DNA of 64,000 nucleotides. Origin: Kocuria marina. GTDB taxonomy: Bacteria > Actinomycetota > Actinomycetes > Actinomycetales > Micrococcaceae. Position 1 is the first letter of the stretch; each line of letters begins with the position of its first letter. The DNA lies in the NCBI RefSeq assembly GCF_000786655.1, contig NZ_JROM01000016.1, forward strand, positions 248,001 to 312,000. The letters run 5' to 3'. Made by a program: the position numbers and the translations under genes. A model generated the notes under the pieces. It worked only from the letters and a program-made list of their open reading frames with translations, did not search any database and had not been told where the DNA came from. Below, piece after piece: positions 27,346 to 37,719 of the stretch.

Positions 27346-28956
27346 GTGGATCCCAGCTCAGCACCACGCCGGAGCCGCCGGAGTTCGCGCACGAGCGCGC
27401 CGTGGAGCACGCATCCCGCCCGCCGCACGGATCGCGACGGCGAGGCGTACGACCTGCGCCAGACCGGGCGCCACCACCGGGCCCATGTCCACCGCTCATC
27501 GGTACGCAGGATCGCCGTGATCCTGGCCGTGTTCGGGCTGCTGGCCGTGCTCGGCATCGGCGGGATCGCCTCGCTACGCCTGACCGGCAACCTCACCTCC
27601 AGCCCCCTGAACCTCTCCGACGGCGCCGAGAACGTGGACGACGGCCCCCTGGACATCCTCGTCATGGGCTCGGACACCCGCCACGGCCAAGGCAACAGTG
27701 AATACGGCAGCGAGGACGACGCCGAGGGCCGCACCGACGTCATGATGCTCGTGCACGTGACCGAGGACCGCGACGCCGTCACCGTGGTCTCCTTCCCCCG
27801 GGACCTCATGGTCAGGATCCCGCAGTGCACGGACCCCAAGACCGGCACCGTGTACCCGGCCACGACCGGGATGCTCAACAGCGCCGTGGAACACGGCGGC
27901 CCCGGGTGCACCGTGGCCGCGATCAACCAACTCACCGGCGTGAACATCGACCACTTCATGCTCGCCGACTTCAACGCCGTCAAGGAACTCTCCAGCGCCG
28001 TGGGCGGCGTGCAGGTGTGCGTCAACGAACCCGTGGACGACCCCAAGTCCGGGCTGCGCCTGCCCGCCGGGATCTCCTCCGTGGAGGGCGAACAGGCGCT
28101 CGCGTTCCTGCGTTCCCGCGCGGCATTCGGAAACGGTGGGGACGAGGCCCGCATCCGCTCGCAGCAGTCGTTCCTGGCGTCCCTCACCCGCAAGATCCAG
28201 GCGGACGGGACGCTCACCAACCTCCCGCAGCTCTACCACATCGCCGAGGTCATGACCCAGAACCTGCACGTGGACCAGGGTCTGACCTCCATCCCCACCC
28301 TCGTGGGCATGGCGGGTGCGCTCAACGGCATCGATCCCGGCCGGATCGCGTTCGTGACCGCGCCGTCCGAGCCCTACCCGCAGGACCCCAACCGGTTGCA
28401 GCTGAACGAGAAGCCCGCCGAGCGGCTCTTCGAGACCCTGCGTCGGGACGTCTCCGTCACGGAGGCCCGTGACGCGCCGTCGGCGTCCCCCGGGCCCTCC
28501 CACGCGACGGGGGAGACCACCACCCCCGCGCCGAGTGCCGCGCACCCCACCGAGCCGGCGGCGTCGCCCACCGCGACCGGACCCGCCGTGGACCCGTCGC
28601 TCGTACCGATCACGGTGAGCAACCGCACGGACGCCGGCGGCCGGGACCACCAGCTCGTGAGCGTGCTCGAGCGCGCCGGCTACGACCAGGCGCGCACCGC
28701 GTCCTCCGGCACCCAGCTCGCGGCCACGCAGATCTTCTACAACCCCAATTGGGCGCCGGCCGCGGACGACGTCGCCGCCGTCCTGAACGTCTCACCGAGC
28801 CAACTCGTGGCGAGCTACGACGTGCCCGGGATCGAGGTCGCGGTGGGCCAGGACTTCCGCAGCGGCGACACGATGTACCGCAACGCCGCCCTGCCCGACG
28901 ACCTGCAGGGCCAGACCGCGGAGCAGTTCACGTGCCAGGAGACCGCGGCGGGGTAA
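27346..28956 (+). CDS. LytR-CpsA-Psr family cell-wall ligase with LytR_C domain
   Basis: 536 aa from a GTG with AGGAG nine bases upstream. A basic cytoplasmic tail is followed by one membrane helix (VILAVFGLLAVLGIGGIASL). The extracellular LCP domain has DILVMGSDTRHGQG, GRTDVMMLVHV, VSFPRDLMVRIP and a region of conserved Arg (LRSRAAFGNGGDEARIRSQQ). A Ser/Thr/Pro linker leads to a C-terminal LytR_C domain (PITVSNRTDAGGRDHQLVSVLERAGY). LCP enzymes transfer glycan or teichoic-type polymers from lipid carriers to peptidoglycan. The carrier made by UppS (31.8 kb) and the glycan genes near 60 kb fit this role but are not linked to it. Confidence 0.93.
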   Translation: MDPSSAPRRSRRSSRTSAPWSTHPARRTDRDGEAYDLRQTGRHHRAHVHRSSVRRIAVILAVFGLLAVLGIGGIASLRLTGNLTSSPLNLSDGAENVDDGPLDILVMGSDTRHGQGNSEYGSEDDAEGRTDVMMLVHVTEDRDAVTVVSFPRDLMVRIPQCTDPKTGTVYPATTGMLNSAVEHGGPGCTVAAINQLTGVNIDHFMLADFNAVKELSSAVGGVQVCVNEPVDDPKSGLRLPAGISSVEGEQALAFLRSRAAFGNGGDEARIRSQQSFLASLTRKIQADGTLTNLPQLYHIAEVMTQNLHVDQGLTSIPTLVGMAGALNGIDPGRIAFVTAPSEPYPQDPNRLQLNEKPAERLFETLRRDVSVTEARDAPSASPGPSHATGETTTPAPSAAHPTEPAASPTATGPAVDPSLVPITVSNRTDAGGRDHQLVSVLERAGYDQARTASSGTQLAATQIFYNPNWAPAADDVAAVLNVSPSQLVASYDVPGIEVAVGQDFRSGDTMYRNAALPDDLQGQTAEQFTCQETAAG

Positions 28957-28983
28957 CGATCCGGTGTGCCGGCGGCCTAGTGG

Positions 28984-28989
28984 TACGTT
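28984..28989 (+). promoter_or_regulatory. -10 box TACGTT, seven bases before the leuA leader peptide
   Basis: TACGTT-GGATCAC-ATG with no ribosome site. The leader peptide would be translated from a leaderless transcript. Confidence 0.5.
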
Positions 28990-28996
28990 GGATCAC

Positions 28997-29047
28997 ATGC
29001 GGCAAGGGATGACGCTACTCCTGCTTACGTGCCGCAGCGGGGCCTGA
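28997..29047 (+). CDS. Leucine-codon leader peptide of leuA
   Basis: A 16-residue reading frame, MRQGMTLLLLTCRSGA, ends in TGA 80 bases before leuA. Four consecutive leucine codons are CTA, CTC, CTG and CTT, one of each CTN type, and CTA is rare in this genome. Attenuation of leuA by such leader peptides is known in Actinobacteria. Stalling at these codons when Leu-tRNA is scarce would alter pairing of the downstream arms (29032-29096). Confidence 0.85.
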   Translation: MRQGMTLLLLTCRSGA

Positions 29048-29096
29048 ACCGATCCTCACGGCCGACCACCCGCTGCGGAGTTCCGTGGTGCCGGCC
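29032..29096 (+). promoter_or_regulatory. leuA attenuator: two mutually exclusive hairpins
   Basis: CCGCAGCGGG (29032-29041), inside the end of the leader peptide, is perfectly complementary to CCCGCTGCGG (29069-29078). The second arm is also inside an alternative hairpin made by GGCCGACCAC (29060-29069) and GTGGTGCCGGCC (29085-29096). The two structures cannot form together, as expected for ribosome-mediated attenuation. There is no T-run after the second hairpin, so control could be Rho-dependent or translational. Confidence 0.7.
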
Positions 29097-29109
29097 CACA
29101 AGCTTCTGA

Positions 29110-30882
<1,773 letters not shown>

Positions 30883-30901
30883 GCGCGTTCCTTCCCTACT
30901 C

Positions 30902-30949
30902 CGACGACGCCGCTGCGGGGCCCCCGGGTGCCCCGCAGCGGCGTCGTCG
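30902..30949. terminator. leuA terminator, 20-bp perfect stem
   Basis: 30902-30921 pairs perfectly with 30930-30949 around an eight-base loop. The outer arms are CGACGACG and CGTCGTCG, shared with other terminators in the window. Confidence 0.85.
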
Positions 30950-30965
30950 TGTCCGGGGTAGGTGA

Positions 30966-30971
30966 CACAAT
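30966..30971 (+). promoter_or_regulatory. -10-like box CACAAT, six bases before recO
   Basis: CACAAT-GACCCG-GTG with no Shine-Dalgarno sequence; a probable leaderless start. Confidence 0.4.
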
Positions 30972-30977
30972 GACCCG

Positions 30978-31736
30978 GTGGCCCGTTCAACCTTCGCATC
31001 GCGCAGCTATCGCGACGACGCCGTGGTGCTGCGCACCTACGACCTCGGTGAAGCGGACCGGATCGTGATCCTGCTGACGGCCGAGAACGGCCAGGTCCGG
31101 GCGGTGGCCAAGGGGGTGCGGCGCACCAAGTCGCGGTTCGGTGCGCGCCTGGAACCCTTCCACGTGGCCCAGGTGCAGCTCGTGCACGGACGGAACCTGG
31201 ACATCGTGTCCCAGGCCATCGGCAAACGGGCCTACGGGCAGAGCATCGTGGCCGACTACGAGAAGTACACCGCCGCGGCGGCCATGGTCGAGACCGCGGA
31301 GAAACTCACCGCGGACGACTACGACACCGCAGCTCAGCACTACCAGTTGCTCGTGGGAGCGCTGTCCGCCCTCGCGCGCGGTCTGCACGAGCCGGGGCGC
31401 ATCCTGGACTCCTATCTGCTGCGCGCCGTGGCCCTGGCCGGTTGGACGCCCAGCTTCGTGGACTGCGCACGGTGCGGGGCCCCCGGGCCCCACCGATCGT
31501 TCTCCGCGGCCCTCGGCGGTGCGGTGTGTCCTCAGTGCCGGCCGCCGGGATCCGCGGCGCCCAGTGCGACCACGTTCGTCCTGCTGGACGGGCTGCTGCG
31601 CGGGGAGTGGTCCACGATCGACGCCGCCGACACCAAGACCGCGCGCGCCGCGGCCGGGTTCGTGGCGGCGTACATCCAGTGGCACATGGAGCGCACGGTG
31701 CGTTCCCTGGCCCTCGTGGATCGCGGGGACGGCTGA
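30978..31736 (+). CDS. recO: DNA repair protein RecO
   Basis: 252 aa. The N-terminal OB fold contains [24 protein letters not shown] and [19 protein letters not shown]. The C-terminal helical part holds a four-cysteine zinc site, CARCG and CPQC. RecO loads RecA at gaps together with RecR and anneals strands. It lies upstream of uppS as in most Actinobacteria. Confidence 0.94.
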   Translation: MARSTFASRSYRDDAVVLRTYDLGEADRIVILLTAENGQVRAVAKGVRRTKSRFGARLEPFHVAQVQLVHGRNLDIVSQAIGKRAYGQSIVADYEKYTAAAAMVETAEKLTADDYDTAAQHYQLLVGALSALARGLHEPGRILDSYLLRAVALAGWTPSFVDCARCGAPGPHRSFSAALGGAVCPQCRPPGSAAPSATTFVLLDGLLRGEWSTIDAADTKTARAAAGFVAAYIQWHMERTVRSLALVDRGDG

Positions 31737-31769
31737 GGCGGGGAGCACCCGCTACTCGGTGGGAAGTTC

Positions 31770-31775
31770 TAGGGT
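31770..31775 (+). promoter_or_regulatory. -10 box TAGGGT for uppS
   Basis: TAGGGT lies 48 bases before the uppS ATG, leaving a leader that carries the GAGAGGA ribosome site. Confidence 0.35.
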
Positions 31776-31817
31776 GGGGGAGGACCACCCCGCCGCTTTT
31801 CTCGAGAGGATCCCCGC

Positions 31818-32609
31818 ATGAGCCGCTTCGCCCCGCCCCCGCCCCATCCGAGCGGTGCCACGGTGCCCGCCCTGGATCGCGATGCCATTCCCCGACATCT
31901 GGCCCTCGTGATGGACGGCAACGGCCGCTGGGCCAACGACCGCGGGCTGCCGCGCACCGAGGGACACCGGGAGGGTGAGCGAGCCCTCATGGAGGTCGTC
32001 GCGGGTGCGATCGACCTGGGGATCCCGTACGTGTCCGCGTACGCGTTCTCCACGGAGAACTGGAAGCGCTCCCCGGCCGAGGTCGCGTTCCTCATGAACT
32101 TCACGGGGGACGTGATGTCCCGCCAGCTGCCCACGTTCAAGGAATGGGGGATCAAGGTGCGGTGGGCAGGGCGGCGTCCCCGCCTGTGGAAGTCCGTGAT
32201 CAACCGCCTGGAGACCGCGGAGCGCGAGACCCAGGACAACGACGTCATCATGCTGACCATGTGCGTGAACTACGGGGGCCGCGCGGAGATCGCCGACGCC
32301 GCGGCCGCGATGGCGCGGGACGTCCAGGAGGGGCGGCTCAAGCCCGGGTCGATCACCGAGGACACGGTCCAGCGGTACCTGGATGAGCCCCAATTGCCGG
32401 ACGTGGACCTGTTCCTGCGGTCCTCGGGGGAGCAGCGACTGTCCAACTTCATGCTGTGGCAGTCGGCGTACGCCGAAATGATGTTCCTGGACGTCCTGTG
32501 GCCGGACATGGACCGCCGTGTGTTGTGGCGTGCGGTGGAGGACTACGCCCACCGCAACCGACGATACGGGGGAGCGGTGGATCAGGCGGCCCCGACCACG
32601 GGGGAGTAG
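31818..32609 (+). CDS. uppS: Isoprenyl transferase (Z-type polyprenyl diphosphate synthase)
   Basis: 263 aa cis-prenyltransferase that makes the polyprenyl lipid carrier for cell-wall glycans. The catalytic motif is VMDGNGRWANDRGLPR, followed by HREGERALMEVV and YAFSTENWKRS. The diphosphate-binding C-terminal block is DLFLRSSGEQRLSNFMLWQSAYAE. GAGAGGA lies before the ATG. Chain length (C50 or C55) cannot be told from the sequence. Confidence 0.95.
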   Translation: MSRFAPPPPHPSGATVPALDRDAIPRHLALVMDGNGRWANDRGLPRTEGHREGERALMEVVAGAIDLGIPYVSAYAFSTENWKRSPAEVAFLMNFTGDVMSRQLPTFKEWGIKVRWAGRRPRLWKSVINRLETAERETQDNDVIMLTMCVNYGGRAEIADAAAAMARDVQEGRLKPGSITEDTVQRYLDEPQLPDVDLFLRSSGEQRLSNFMLWQSAYAEMMFLDVLWPDMDRRVLWRAVEDYAHRNRRYGGAVDQAAPTTGE

Positions 32610-32635
32610 CCACCGAATAGGGCGGCCTTCTCTAG

Positions 32636-32700
32636 AGTTTCACCTGATTGTTGAATTATTTATTACGAGTTGAAGTTGAAACCTAAAGCCTTCAAAGCTC
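32636..32700. other. Short AT-rich island between uppS and pyrD
   Basis: About 65 bases are far richer in A/T than anything nearby (for example GAATTATTTATTACG). GTTTCA (32637-32642) and TGAAAC (32677-32682) form a weak inverted repeat. No gene or clear terminator is visible. Confidence 0.5.
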
Positions 32701-32782
32701 GCCGTCTCGTCGGGCTAGCGATCATCCGGCGAGTCCGTCGGTGATGCTCCCGAGGTGGTCCGGGAGCGGGCATCCCGTGTGA

Positions 32783-32788
32783 AAAACT
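32783..32788 (+). promoter_or_regulatory. -10-like box AAAACT, six bases before pyrD
   Basis: AAAACT-GACCCC-ATG with no ribosome site; a probable leaderless start. Confidence 0.4.
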
Positions 32789-32794
32789 GACCCC

Positions 32795-33889
32795 ATGCGC
32801 GTGTACCCCGCTTTCTTCAAACTCGCCTTCTCCTGGATGGACCCGGAACTCGCCCACACCGTGGGGTTCGCGGGGATCAAGCTGGCCCGCCCCGTGGGCC
32901 TGGGGCGGGTGCTGCACCGCCTCACCCGCCCGGATCCGGGCAGCGAGGTCCACGTCATGGGGCTCACCTTCCCGTCCCCGTTCGGGCTGGCCGCGGGTTT
33001 CGACAAGGGCGCCACCGGGACCCACGCGTTGACGGACCTCGGCTTCGGCCACGTGGAGATCGGCACGGTCACGGGCCAGGGTCAGCCGGGTAATCCCCGT
33101 CCGCGGCTGTTCCGCCTGGTCGAGGATCGCGCCGTGATCAATCGCATGGGCTTCAACAACGACGGCGCGGAGGCCGTGGCCCCGCGAGTGGCCTCGGCAC
33201 TCCAGAGCCTCGCCCAGGACGCCGCCCGGACGCATCGTGCGCGCCCCGTGGTGGGCGTCAACATCGGCAAGACCAAGGCCGTGGGTCTCGAGGACGCCAC
33301 GGACGACTACGTGCGCAGCACCCGCGTACTAGCCCCGTACGCGGACTACCTCGTGGTCAATGTCTCCTCCCCGAACACCCCCGGGCTGCGCCAACTCCAG
33401 GAGCTCGACGCGCTGCGACCGCTGTTGCGAGCCGTGCGGGAGGAAGCGGACCGGGTCACGTCGTGGCACGTGCCGCTGCTCGTCAAGATCGCCCCGGACC
33501 TCGCGGACCAGGACGTCCTCGCGGTCGCGGACCTGGCCCGGGACCTGGGGCTGGACGGCATCGTCGCCACGAACACCACGATCGCCCGCGACGGACTCGG
33601 CCTGCGCAGCGACGAACAGGACGTGATCGCGTGCGGAGCCGGCGGGCTCTCGGGCGCGCCCCTGCGGCGTCGTTCCCTCGAGGTGCTCAAGCTGCTGCGA
33701 GGTCACGTGGGGGAGGACCTCGTGCTCATCTCCGTGGGAGGCGTCACGAGCGCCCGGGACGTGATCGAGCGACTGGACGCCGGTGCGTCCCTGGTGCAGG
33801 GCTACACCGCGTTCCTCTACGAGGGGCCGTTCTGGGCGGCGCGGATCAACCGCGGCCTGCGCCGGGCCGCGCGGCGCACCTCGCACTGA
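32795..33889 (+). CDS. pyrD: Dihydroorotate dehydrogenase (quinone), class 2
   Basis: 364 aa FMN enzyme of pyrimidine synthesis that passes electrons to the quinone pool. The amphipathic N-terminus ([21 protein letters not shown]) is the membrane/quinone-binding segment of class 2. FMN and active-site regions include [37 protein letters not shown] (catalytic Ser) and [24 protein letters not shown]. Other pyr genes are not nearby. Confidence 0.95.
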   Translation: MRVYPAFFKLAFSWMDPELAHTVGFAGIKLARPVGLGRVLHRLTRPDPGSEVHVMGLTFPSPFGLAAGFDKGATGTHALTDLGFGHVEIGTVTGQGQPGNPRPRLFRLVEDRAVINRMGFNNDGAEAVAPRVASALQSLAQDAARTHRARPVVGVNIGKTKAVGLEDATDDYVRSTRVLAPYADYLVVNVSSPNTPGLRQLQELDALRPLLRAVREEADRVTSWHVPLLVKIAPDLADQDVLAVADLARDLGLDGIVATNTTIARDGLGLRSDEQDVIACGAGGLSGAPLRRRSLEVLKLLRGHVGEDLVLISVGGVTSARDVIERLDAGASLVQGYTAFLYEGPFWAARINRGLRRAARRTSH

Positions 33890-33910
33890 GCGGCAACGGA
33901 ACCGACGGAA

Positions 33911-33946
33911 CGAGGGGCCGGCCCACCATGGTGGGCCGGCCCCTCG
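33911..33946. terminator. Bidirectional terminator between pyrD and the DUF3043 gene
   Basis: A perfect 36-base palindrome (18 base pairs if fully closed) lies between convergent genes and starts 21 bases after the pyrD stop. Confidence 0.85.
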
Positions 33947-33963
33947 CGGGTTCTGCGGGTGTG

Positions 33964-34596
33964 TTACTCGGGACGCTCGCCCCGGCGCACCTGCGGCTTG
34001 GGCAGGCGCATGCGGCGCATCGTGAAGGTACGCATCGCGGCGTACCAGCGGGTGCCGCGCTGGACGGTGCCGAACTTGCGGCGCAGTGCCGCGTGCAGTC
34101 GGTTGGACATGATGATCGCGTCGATCACGCACAGGATGATGTAGCCGTACACGATCCAGATCAGCGTGATGGCCACGGACTGCACCGGCAGGAACATCAG
34201 GACCAGGATCAGCAGCAGGAAGATCAGCACGTACTCGCCGATGTTGAACCGGGAGTCCACCCAGTCCCGGGCGAAGCGGCGCTGGGGCCCGGCGTCCCGC
34301 GGTCCGAGGTAGCGCTCGTCACCGGCGGCCATGCCGGCCTGTGCCTGGGCGCGCCGTTCCCGTTCCGCGATCTTGGACTCGGCCTTGGCGGCCTTGCGGT
34401 CCTCCGGGATCAGGGGCCGAAGACGCGCGGCCTCCTGCTCCTTGCGGGTGGGGGTGGGGCGGCCCTTCTTGCCGTCGGGCGTCCTCCCGTCACGGGGCTG
34501 CCCACCGCGGTCGGTGGGGACGGCGGGATCGGCCGTGGTGCGCGCGCCCACGGCGGTGGATCCCGAGGATTCAGCTGACTTCTTGCGTCCAAACAC
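33964..34596 (-). CDS. DUF3043 membrane protein
   Basis: 210 aa. The N-terminal half is polar and basic (FGRKKS...KKGRPTPTRKEQEAARLRPLIPEDRK), then RYLGPRDAGPQRRFARDWVDSR marks the DUF3043 core. Two or three membrane helices follow (EYVLIFLLLILVLMFL, AITLIWIVYGYIILCVIDAIIM), then a basic tail. Function is unknown; the family is actinobacterial. On the minus strand TAGGCT lies six bases before the GTG start. Confidence 0.85.
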   Translation of the reverse strand: MFGRKKSAESSGSTAVGARTTADPAVPTDRGGQPRDGRTPDGKKGRPTPTRKEQEAARLRPLIPEDRKAAKAESKIAERERRAQAQAGMAAGDERYLGPRDAGPQRRFARDWVDSRFNIGEYVLIFLLLILVLMFLPVQSVAITLIWIVYGYIILCVIDAIIMSNRLHAALRRKFGTVQRGTRWYAAMRTFTMRRMRLPKPQVRRGERPE

Positions 34597-34602
34597 CCGA
34601 CA

Positions 34603-34608
34603 AGCCTA
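34603..34608 (-). promoter_or_regulatory. -10 box TAGGCT, six bases before the DUF3043 gene
   Basis: TAGGCT-TGTCGG-GTG on the minus strand, with no ribosome site. Confidence 0.5.
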
Positions 34609-34689
34609 GCGGAGTGCTGCCGCGTCATCGCGCGCGCGACAGGAGGGATCCGAACGGGCGCGCCACGGTGCGCGCCGAGCTCCCGCCGT

Positions 34690-34695
34690 TAGGCT
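34690..34695 (+). promoter_or_regulatory. -10 box TAGGCT, six bases before the M20 peptidase gene
   Basis: TAGGCT-GGGCCC-ATG with no ribosome site. Together with the identical box at 34603 it forms a compact divergent promoter pair. Confidence 0.5.
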
Positions 34696-34701
34696 GGGCC
34701 C

Positions 34702-36114
34702 ATGGCTACTGACTTCACACGTCCCAGCTCCGACACCGTCGACGCCCTCCGGGCGAGCGTGGACCGCTCCCGGGACACCCTGCTGGAAGAACTCGGCTCC
34801 CTCGTGGCGATCCCCGGCATCGCGTGGGACTCGTTCGACGCGGCCGACCTCGAGCGCAGCGCCGAGGCCGTCGCCGGTCTGCTCCGGGGCCTGCCCTTCG
34901 ACAGCGTGGAGATCCTGCGCGAGCCCCTCGGGGACGCGCCGGGGCACCCCGCCGTCGTCGCCCGCAAGGCCGCGGCACCCGGGTACCCCACGATCCTGCT
35001 GTACGCCCACCACGACGTCCAGCCCCCGGGCAAGCGCGAACTGTGGAACACCGAGCCGTTCGAGGCCGTCGAGAAGGACGGTCGGCTCTGGGGTCGCGGC
35101 GCGGCCGACGACAAGGCCGGCGTCATGGCGCACGTGGGCGCGCTGCGTGCGTTCTTCGAGCACGTCGGCGAACAGTCGGGCCTGGGTGTGACCGTGTTCA
35201 TCGAGGGCGAGGAGGAGGCCGGTTCGCCCGGCTTCGAGGACTTCCTGGCCGCGCACCGGGACAAGCTCGCCGCGGACGTCATCGTGATCGCGGACTCCGC
35301 GAACTGGGAAGTGGGCGTCCCGGCGCTCACGACGAGCCTGCGCGGCGTCGTCGGCGGGATCGTGGAGGTCAGCGTACTGGACCACTCGGTGCACTCCGGC
35401 ATGTTCGGTGGGCCCGTCCTGGACGCTCCCACGCTGCTGTCGCGCTTGATCGCGACCCTGCACGACGACGACGGCGCCGTGGCCGTCGCCGGGCTGCTGA
35501 GCGAGGACGACACGGACGTGGACTACGACGAGGACCGCTTCCGCGCGGACGCCGGCGTGCTGGACGGTGTGCGACTGGCCGGGCGCGGCTCGATCTCGTC
35601 GCGGCTGTGGACCAAGCCGGCGCTGTCCGTCACGGGGATCGACGTCACCGACGTCGCGACCGCCTCCAACACCATCGTGGCCACCGCGCGCGCCAAGCTG
35701 AGCCTGCGGATCGCACCGGGCCAGGACGCGCGCGAAGCGGGGGAGGCGCTGCGCAAGCACGTGGAGGACAACGCCCCGTTCGGCGCGCACGTGAGCTTCG
35801 CGCTCGAGGAGACGGGCCCCGCCTTCCGTGCGGACACCGGCGCCGTGAGCTCGCAGATCGCGCTGTGGGCCTTCGAGCAGGCGTGGGGACGTCCGGCCGT
35901 CACGGCGGGGATGGGCGGATCCATCCCCTTCACCGCGACCCTCATCCGGGCGTACCCTGAGGCACAGATCCTGATCACCGGTATCGAGGACCCGGACACC
36001 CGGGCCCACAGCGCCAACGAATCCCTGCACATCGGGGACTTCCTGCACGCCGTCACCGCCGAGGCCCTCGTGCTCGCGGCGCTGGCCCAACAGAGAGAGC
36101 GCAGCGCGGAATGA
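34702..36114 (+). CDS. M20 family dipeptidase
   Basis: 470 aa di-zinc peptidase. Metal and catalytic motifs follow the M20 order: YAHHDVQPPGKRELW (His and Asp), GRGAADDKAGVMAH (bridging Asp), IEGEEEAGSPGFEDF (catalytic Glu followed by a metal Glu) and ADSANW. A dimerisation (lid) domain follows (GGIVEVSVLDHSVHSGMFGGPV), and near the C-terminus AHSANESLHIGDF supplies the last His. The substrate is probably a dipeptide; the exact one is not predictable. Confidence 0.92.
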   Translation: MATDFTRPSSDTVDALRASVDRSRDTLLEELGSLVAIPGIAWDSFDAADLERSAEAVAGLLRGLPFDSVEILREPLGDAPGHPAVVARKAAAPGYPTILLYAHHDVQPPGKRELWNTEPFEAVEKDGRLWGRGAADDKAGVMAHVGALRAFFEHVGEQSGLGVTVFIEGEEEAGSPGFEDFLAAHRDKLAADVIVIADSANWEVGVPALTTSLRGVVGGIVEVSVLDHSVHSGMFGGPVLDAPTLLSRLIATLHDDDGAVAVAGLLSEDDTDVDYDEDRFRADAGVLDGVRLAGRGSISSRLWTKPALSVTGIDVTDVATASNTIVATARAKLSLRIAPGQDAREAGEALRKHVEDNAPFGAHVSFALEETGPAFRADTGAVSSQIALWAFEQAWGRPAVTAGMGGSIPFTATLIRAYPEAQILITGIEDPDTRAHSANESLHIGDFLHAVTAEALVLAALAQQRERSAE

Positions 36115-36199
36115 TTCCCCGCGCCGGCGCGTTCCACCAGGCAGAAGGGATCCACCGAACCCGGGGTCGCAACCCCGCGTCGCACAGAAAGTGAGCACC

Positions 36200-36568
36200 A
36201 TGAGCGTCACCACCGACAACGAGACCACCCAGGACATGCCCACCCACGAGGTCCTGCTCACGGACACCGCGGCCCAGAAGGTCCGCGACCTGCTCGAGCA
36301 GGAGGGGCGCACCGACCTGCGGCTGCGCGTCGCCGTGCAGCCGGGCGGCTGCTCCGGTCTGATCTACCAGCTGTATTTCGACGAGCGCGTCCTCGACGGC
36401 GACCACGTCCGCGGCTTCGACGGCGTGGAGGTCATCGTGGACAAGATGAGCGTCCCGTACCTGAGCGGGTCCACCGTGGACTTCGAGGACTCCATCTCTA
36501 AGCAGGGCTTCTCGATCGACAACCCCAACGCGCAGGGCTCATGCGCGTGCGGTGACTCCTTCCACTGA
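36200..36568 (+). CDS. erpA: ErpA/IscA-type iron-sulfur cluster carrier
   Basis: 122 aa from an ATG with GAAAG about ten bases upstream; a GTG three codons earlier is too close to that site. The three cysteines of A-type carriers are in GGCSG and the C-terminal SCACG. FEDSISKQGFSIDNPNAQGSCACG is the standard C-terminus. It delivers Fe-S clusters to apoproteins. In Actinobacteria this gene commonly lies just upstream of ctaC, as here. Confidence 0.93.
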   Translation: MSVTTDNETTQDMPTHEVLLTDTAAQKVRDLLEQEGRTDLRLRVAVQPGGCSGLIYQLYFDERVLDGDHVRGFDGVEVIVDKMSVPYLSGSTVDFEDSISKQGFSIDNPNAQGSCACGDSFH

Positions 36569-36583
36569 TCGACCGCACCGAAC

Positions 36584-36628
36584 AGGGGTGCGTTCGGATC
36601 CTCAGAGGGTCCGTGCGCACCCCTTTTT
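36584..36628 (+). terminator. Intrinsic terminator after erpA
   Basis: AGGGGTGCG (36584-36592) pairs with CGCACCCCT (36616-36624), enclosing a further CGGA/TCCG pairing, and is followed by TTTTT. This is the only terminator in the window with a clear T-run. Confidence 0.8.
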
Positions 36629-36711
36629 CGTGCCCGCTCGAGGGGCTCATCGGTGCACGCAGGGGAGGGGATCGGCGGGGTCTGCGGACGGCCCCGCTCG
36701 CGACACGGCGT

Positions 36712-36728
36712 GCTGACACAGTGTCAGC
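36712..36728. promoter_or_regulatory. Palindromic operator GCTGACACAGTGTCAGC upstream of ctaC
   Basis: A perfect odd palindrome with a central A, located 118 bases before ctaC and about 20 bases before a TAAGCT -10 box (36748-36753), so it would overlap the -35 region. Its 13-base core TGACACnGTGTCA recurs at 41150. Confidence 0.55.
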
Positions 36729-36747
36729 GGATCCGGGGGCGGAGGGG

Positions 36748-36763
36748 TAAGCTTCCTAGGAAG
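36748..36763 (+). promoter_or_regulatory. Candidate ctaC promoter: -10 box TAAGCT and adjacent palindrome
   Basis: TAAGCT (36748-36753) runs into CTTCCTAGGAAG (36752-36763), a perfect 12-base palindrome at the predicted transcription start. It may be a second operator. Confidence 0.35.
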
Positions 36764-36845
36764 AACCATTCACGGGCAACGCGTCCATTGTGCCCACGCG
36801 CAGGACCGATGCGGAACCCACACACACAAAGAGGAAGGGCCGTCT

Positions 36846-37709
36846 GTGAGTTCGCAAACTCGAACCGGCAGCCGCCGCGGCCGAGCGCTCAAGGCCTCGG
36901 CAGTGGCAGTCCTGGCGACGATCTCGCTCACCGCTTGCTCGGAGCAATCGAAGCTGGGCTTCTTGCCTACCGAACGGGGCACCACCGACAACGCCGATCA
37001 GGTCATCGACTTGTGGATCGGGTCGTGGATCGCGGCGCTCGGCGTGGGTCTCGTGGTGTGGGGTCTGATGCTCTGGTGCATGGTCGCCTACCGGCGTCGT
37101 AAGAACGAGACCGGCTACCCCCGCCAGCTCGCGTACAACGCCCCGCTGGAGATCTTCTACACGATCGTCCCAATCGCCCTGATCGTCACCCTCTTCTTCT
37201 TCTCGTACCGCGCGCAAACGGCCATCAAGGACCGCTTCGAGAACCCGGATGTCAAGATCCAGGTGTACGGCAAGCAGTGGGCGTGGGATTTCAACTACCT
37301 GGACGACAACGTCCACTACCAGGGGATCCAGGCGCACCTCACGGGCGAGCCCGGCGTCGAGGAAACCCTGCCCACCCTGTACCTGCCGGCCGACAGCAAG
37401 GTCGAGCTGGAGATCACGTCCCGCGACGTCATCCACTCGTTCTGGGTGCCCGCCTTCCTCGAAAAGATCGACATGATCCCGGATCGCACCAACTACATGA
37501 GCTTCACGACCGGCCGCGAGGGTACCTTCGCCGGCAAGTGTGCCGAGCTGTGCGGTGAGTACCACTCCGAGATGCTCTTCAACGTGGCCGTCGTGAACCA
37601 GCAGGAGTACGACGCCCAGATGCAGCGCCTGCGCGACGAAGGCAACACGGGCATCATCGGGGACGAGTACAACCGCAACCCGAACCTCAACGAAACGTCC
37701 AACAACTAG
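36846..37709 (+). CDS. ctaC: Cytochrome c oxidase (aa3) subunit II
   Basis: 287 aa. A lipoprotein signal with lipobox LTAC (Cys about residue 31) is followed by two membrane helices (IAALGVGLVVWGLMLWCMVAY and EIFYTIVPIALIVTLFFFSY). The extracytoplasmic CuA domain has HSFWVPAF and CAELCGEYHSEM, giving the His, two Cys, His and Met ligands. AGGAAGG precedes the GTG. It accepts electrons from the cytochrome bcc complex, in Actinobacteria directly through the diheme QcrC. It heads ctaC-ctaD-ctaF. Confidence 0.96.
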   Translation: MSSQTRTGSRRGRALKASAVAVLATISLTACSEQSKLGFLPTERGTTDNADQVIDLWIGSWIAALGVGLVVWGLMLWCMVAYRRRKNETGYPRQLAYNAPLEIFYTIVPIALIVTLFFFSYRAQTAIKDRFENPDVKIQVYGKQWAWDFNYLDDNVHYQGIQAHLTGEPGVEETLPTLYLPADSKVELEITSRDVIHSFWVPAFLEKIDMIPDRTNYMSFTTGREGTFAGKCAELCGEYHSEMLFNVAVVNQQEYDAQMQRLRDEGNTGIIGDEYNRNPNLNETSNN

Positions 37710-37719
37710 GGGATAGGCA

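Noticed and set aside
34606-36312. A 568-codon minus-strand frame opposite the M20 peptidase gene
   Set aside because: It is antisense to a gene with a full set of M20 metal motifs; its composition is that of a shadow frame.
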